In this document: positions 5,935-7,937 of the stretch, piece by piece
Layout: the number at the start of each line of letters is the position of its first letter
Position numbering within the stretch: the stretch's first letter is position 1
Origin: JAJQBJ01 sp964387095
GTDB taxonomy: Bacteria; Bacillota; Clostridia; Oscillospirales; Oscillospiraceae
Assembly: GCA_964387095.1 (NCBI GenBank)
Contig: CAYLVH010000080.1
Coordinates: forward strand, 1 to 7,937
Reading direction: 5' to 3'
DNA: 7,937 nt
Notes under the pieces: generated by a model
What the model saw: the letters and a program-made list of their open reading frames with translations, nothing else
Database searches by the model: none
What the model was told of the DNA's origin: nothing
Position numbers and translations under genes: made by a program

Positions 5935-6291
5935 TTACAGGCCCAGGCCAGACAGGTTCATGCCATTGGTCAGCTTGTTCATGGACTCGGTCAGGTCGTC
6001 GTCCACAGCCCGGAAGGCCTCGTTGACGGCGGCAATGACGGCGTCCTGCAGCATTTCGATGTCCTCGGGATCCACGATCTCAGGCTTGATCTCCAGGCTG
6101 ACGATCTGGCGCTTGCCGGAGACAACTGCGGTGACCATGCCGCCTGCGGCGGTGGCGGTGTAATTCTTCTGCTCCAGGGCGACCTGGGTGCGCTGCATCT
6201 CGGCCTGCATCTGCTGGGCCTTCTTCAGCATGTTCATGTTGGGCATACCGCTCATGCCGCCTCTGCCGCGGCTGTTAAATCCTTTTGCCAT
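5935..6291 (-). CDS. ybaB: EbfC/YbaB family nucleoid-associated DNA-binding protein
   Basis: The protein has 118 residues. The family forms dimers that bind DNA with little sequence preference, and its gene classically lies downstream of dnaX; its exact role is unclear. Seen: a Gly/Arg/Met-rich N-terminal tail (about 1-20), then the helix MLKKAQQMQAEMQRTQ typical of the family, the strand region TATAAGGMVTAVVSGKRQIV with the conserved GGM, IKPEIVDPEDIEMLQD, and the final helix AVIAAVNEAFRAV. The start ATG has GGAG (complement of 6302-6305) about 10 bases upstream. It follows the dnaX stop by 33 bases on the same strand and must be co-transcribed with it, because no promoter is visible in the gap. 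The operon ends just after it. Confidence 0.95.
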   Translation of the reverse strand: MAKGFNSRGRGGMSGMPNMNMLKKAQQMQAEMQRTQVALEQKNYTATAAGGMVTAVVSGKRQIVSLEIKPEIVDPEDIEMLQDAVIAAVNEAFRAVDDDLTESMNKLTNGMNLSGLGL

Positions 6292-6324
6292 ACTTGAATC
6301 GCTCCTTTTGTAGGTATAAGTGGT

Positions 6325-7937
6325 TTACTTGATTGTGGCAAATCCATCGATCTGCTGCATATTCTCCAGAAGATCGTGGAAGTTCTCTTCCGGGGTGGGT
6401 TTGGACACCTGGCTGGCCGTGGCGCCGGTGATCTTCCCCTTGTCGATGACCACCCTGGCGGTCAACTGGATGCCCAGCCGTTGACCGGCCAGCTTTGCGG
6501 CCAGCTGTAAGACCTGGGGGATGTTCAGCACCTTCTGGCTGGATACATCATTGACATAGAGCACCAGCTGTTTCCCCTCCACAATCCCCTTGACAAAGCG
6601 GGGGTTGGTGATATACACCGAGGCGGGGGCGGAGAGCTGAGGCTTCATGGCGGCGGCCAGTTCCTTCCACAGGCCTTCCGGGGCCGGGGGAACCGGGTCT
6701 GGCTCCGCCTGGGGCTTGGGGGCTGCCTTTTGGACAGGGGGTGTCGGTTTAGCCTGGGAGCTTTGGGGCTCCATGGGCCATTCATCTGGCTCCGGCGGCA
6801 CGTCAAAATCCCCAGGGGGCGGGGGAACCTCGTCCTCCCAGGGGGGCGTCCCCTCGTTGCCGGCGGCCTGCTTTTCCGGGGCGGGCAAAGCGCCGGAGGA
6901 AAGGATGGCTTCCAGCCGGGCGATGCGGGCGGCCAAACCGTCGGTGCTTCCGTCCAGGGTCTCATCGCATAAGCGGACCAGGCACAGCTCCGCCTCCATG
7001 CGGGGATTGGCACTGAGCTTCAAGCGGGACTGGGTGTCCTGTAAGATGGTCAGCACCCGCACCAACCGCTGGGCCGGGAAGTTTTTGGACAGCGCGTCCA
7101 TCGTCCCCTTGTCATAGCCCCCGGTCAGCAGCCCGGTGCCCCCCTCCGGGGCGGCCTGCATCACCAGCAGGTCCCGGGCCAGGCTGGACAGCTCGCCCAG
7201 CACCGCTTTCACGTCCTTGCCCTTGGCGTAGAGATCCCCCAACAGGGTCAGGGCGGTGGAAGCATCATTTTTGCCAATCGCGTTCATCAGGTGGGCCGTC
7301 TGCACATTGCCCGCCAGGCCCAGGGTGTCCAGCACAGCCTGCTGATCCACGGTTCCGCTGGAGGCGGCGCACTGATCCAGCAGGGAGAGGGCGTCCCGCA
7401 GGGCGCCGTCAGAGAGCCGGGCCAGGAGGGCGGAGCCCTCAGCCGTCAGCTGGATCTGTTCCTGCTTGGCCACATAATCCAGCCGGGCGGAGATGTCCTC
7501 GGGGCGGATCCGCTTGAAGGAAAAGCGTTGGCAGCGGGAGAGAATGGTGGCTGGTACCTTGTTCAGCTCGGTGGTGGCCAGGATGAACATCAGGTGCTCC
7601 GGCGGCTCCTCCATGATTTTCAGCAGGGCGTTGAAGGCGGGGGTGGAGAGCATATGCACCTCATCCACGATATAGACCCGCTTGCGTACGGCGGCGGGGG
7701 AGTAGACCGCCTCGTCCCGCAGGGCGCGGACATGGTCCACACCGTTGTTGGAGGCGGCGTCCAGCTCCAGCACGTCCAGAATGGAGCCGTTCTCAATGCC
7801 CCGGCAGGCTGCGCAACAGTTGCAGGGGTTGCCGTCCACGGGGTGCTGGCAGTTTACCGCCCGGGCGAGAATCTTGGCACAGGTGGTCTTACCGGTGCCC
7901 CGGGTGCCGGTGAACAGATAGGCGTGGGACAGGCGGC
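6325..7937 (-). CDS. dnaX: DNA polymerase III subunit gamma/tau, 5' end cut by the window
   Basis: This is the clamp-loader ATPase of the replicative polymerase. About 537 residues are visible; by family comparison roughly 30-35 N-terminal residues lie beyond the right edge. From the edge inward: Walker A GTRGTGKT; a zinc-binding cysteine cluster (NC, then eight residues, then CNCCAAC, fitting Cx8Cx2Cx2C); ASNNGVDHVR; Walker B VYIVDEVHML; sensor 1 ATTELNKVP; the arginine-finger motif SRCQRF; and sensor 2-like GALRDALSLLDQ. A Pro/Glu-rich linker of about 70 residues follows (about 6668-6880), then a tau-like C-terminal domain ending at TAA (6325-6327). An internal ATG at 7837-7839 is not the true start because coding sequence with Walker A continues upstream. 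No A-rich slippage site for a gamma form is evident in the linker. It is followed by ebfC. Confidence 0.97.
   Translation of the reverse strand, partial: RLSHAYLFTGTRGTGKTTCAKILARAVNCQHPVDGNPCNCCAACRGIENGSILDVLELDAASNNGVDHVRALRDEAVYSPAAVRKRVYIVDEVHMLSTPAFNALLKIMEEPPEHLMFILATTELNKVPATILSRCQRFSFKRIRPEDISARLDYVAKQEQIQLTAEGSALLARLSDGALRDALSLLDQCAASSGTVDQQAVLDTLGLAGNVQTAHLMNAIGKNDASTALTLLGDLYAKGKDVKAVLGELSSLARDLLVMQAAPEGGTGLLTGGYDKGTMDALSKNFPAQRLVRVLTILQDTQSRLKLSANPRMEAELCLVRLCDETLDGSTDGLAARIARLEAILSSGALPAPEKQAAGNEGTPPWEDEVPPPPGDFDVPPEPDEWPMEPQSSQAKPTPPVQKAAPKPQAEPDPVPPAPEGLWKELAAAMKPQLSAPASVYITNPRFVKGIVEGKQLVLYVNDVSSQKVLNIPQVLQLAAKLAGQRLGIQLTARVVIDKGKITGATASQVSKPTPEENFHDLLENMQQIDGFATIK

Noticed and set aside
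6668..6880. Programmed frameshift site in dnaX producing a gamma form
   Set aside because: The linker is C/G-rich in runs of proline and glutamate codons; no A-AAA-AAG-type slippery heptamer with a stem was seen.
6647..7117. Plus-strand open frame of 156 codons opposite dnaX
   Set aside because: Gly/Ser-rich low-complexity translation, a shadow of the proline-rich linker of dnaX in G+C-rich DNA.
6325..7839. dnaX starting at the ATG at 7837-7839
   Set aside because: Coding sequence in the same frame continues to the window edge and includes Walker A and the first zinc-ligand cysteine, so the gene is truncated by the window instead.
1..7937. CRISPR arrays, insertion sequences, attachment-site repeats
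   Set aside because: No regularly spaced direct repeats, transposase, integrase or terminal inverted repeats were found by reading both strands.

Overview
The window looks like chromosomal DNA from a Gram-positive, GC-rich anaerobic Clostridia lineage, most likely an Oscillospiraceae-type gut bacterium. This is inferred from strong GGAGG-type ribosome binding sites, sigma-A-like promoters, short intrinsic terminators, and the set DegV, MscS, TSUP, EbfC/YbaB and DnaX with Clostridia-like sequences. The exact genus cannot be read from the window. The right-hand housekeeping end appears richer in G+C than the left half.

Left part (1-1050): a tRNA-Ala gene (anticodon CGC, G3:U70 identity pair, encoded CCA) has its own promoter and intrinsic terminator. 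It is followed by a class I SAM-dependent methyltransferase of unknown substrate. A 220-base intergenic stretch then holds a hairpin and a very good promoter.

Centre-left (1268-3181): the most unusual gene encodes a 637-residue membrane protein. It has an N-terminal transmembrane region, two tandem Rossmann-like (TrkA-N/RCK-like) segments and a C-terminal RyR (ryanodine receptor) domain. No channel selectivity filter is visible, so it reads as a membrane-anchored nucleotide or ligand sensor of unknown function. This is the best candidate for an undescribed system.

Centre (3300-5088): a DegV-family fatty-acid-binding protein and an MscS-type mechanosensitive channel form a two-gene operon with a 13-base gap, behind an extended -10 promoter.

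Centre-right (5132-5903): a terminator-like hairpin carries the ribosome binding site of the next gene in its 3' arm. Two overlapping half-size genes follow, each encoding one repeat of a TSUP (TauE/SafE) transporter, so the transporter appears split into two subunits.

Right end (5888-7937, minus strand): dnaX (5' end cut off by the window edge) is followed by ebfC/ybaB. The operon ends in a hairpin that overlaps the 3' end of the convergent TSUP gene. The usual third member, recR, is not present.
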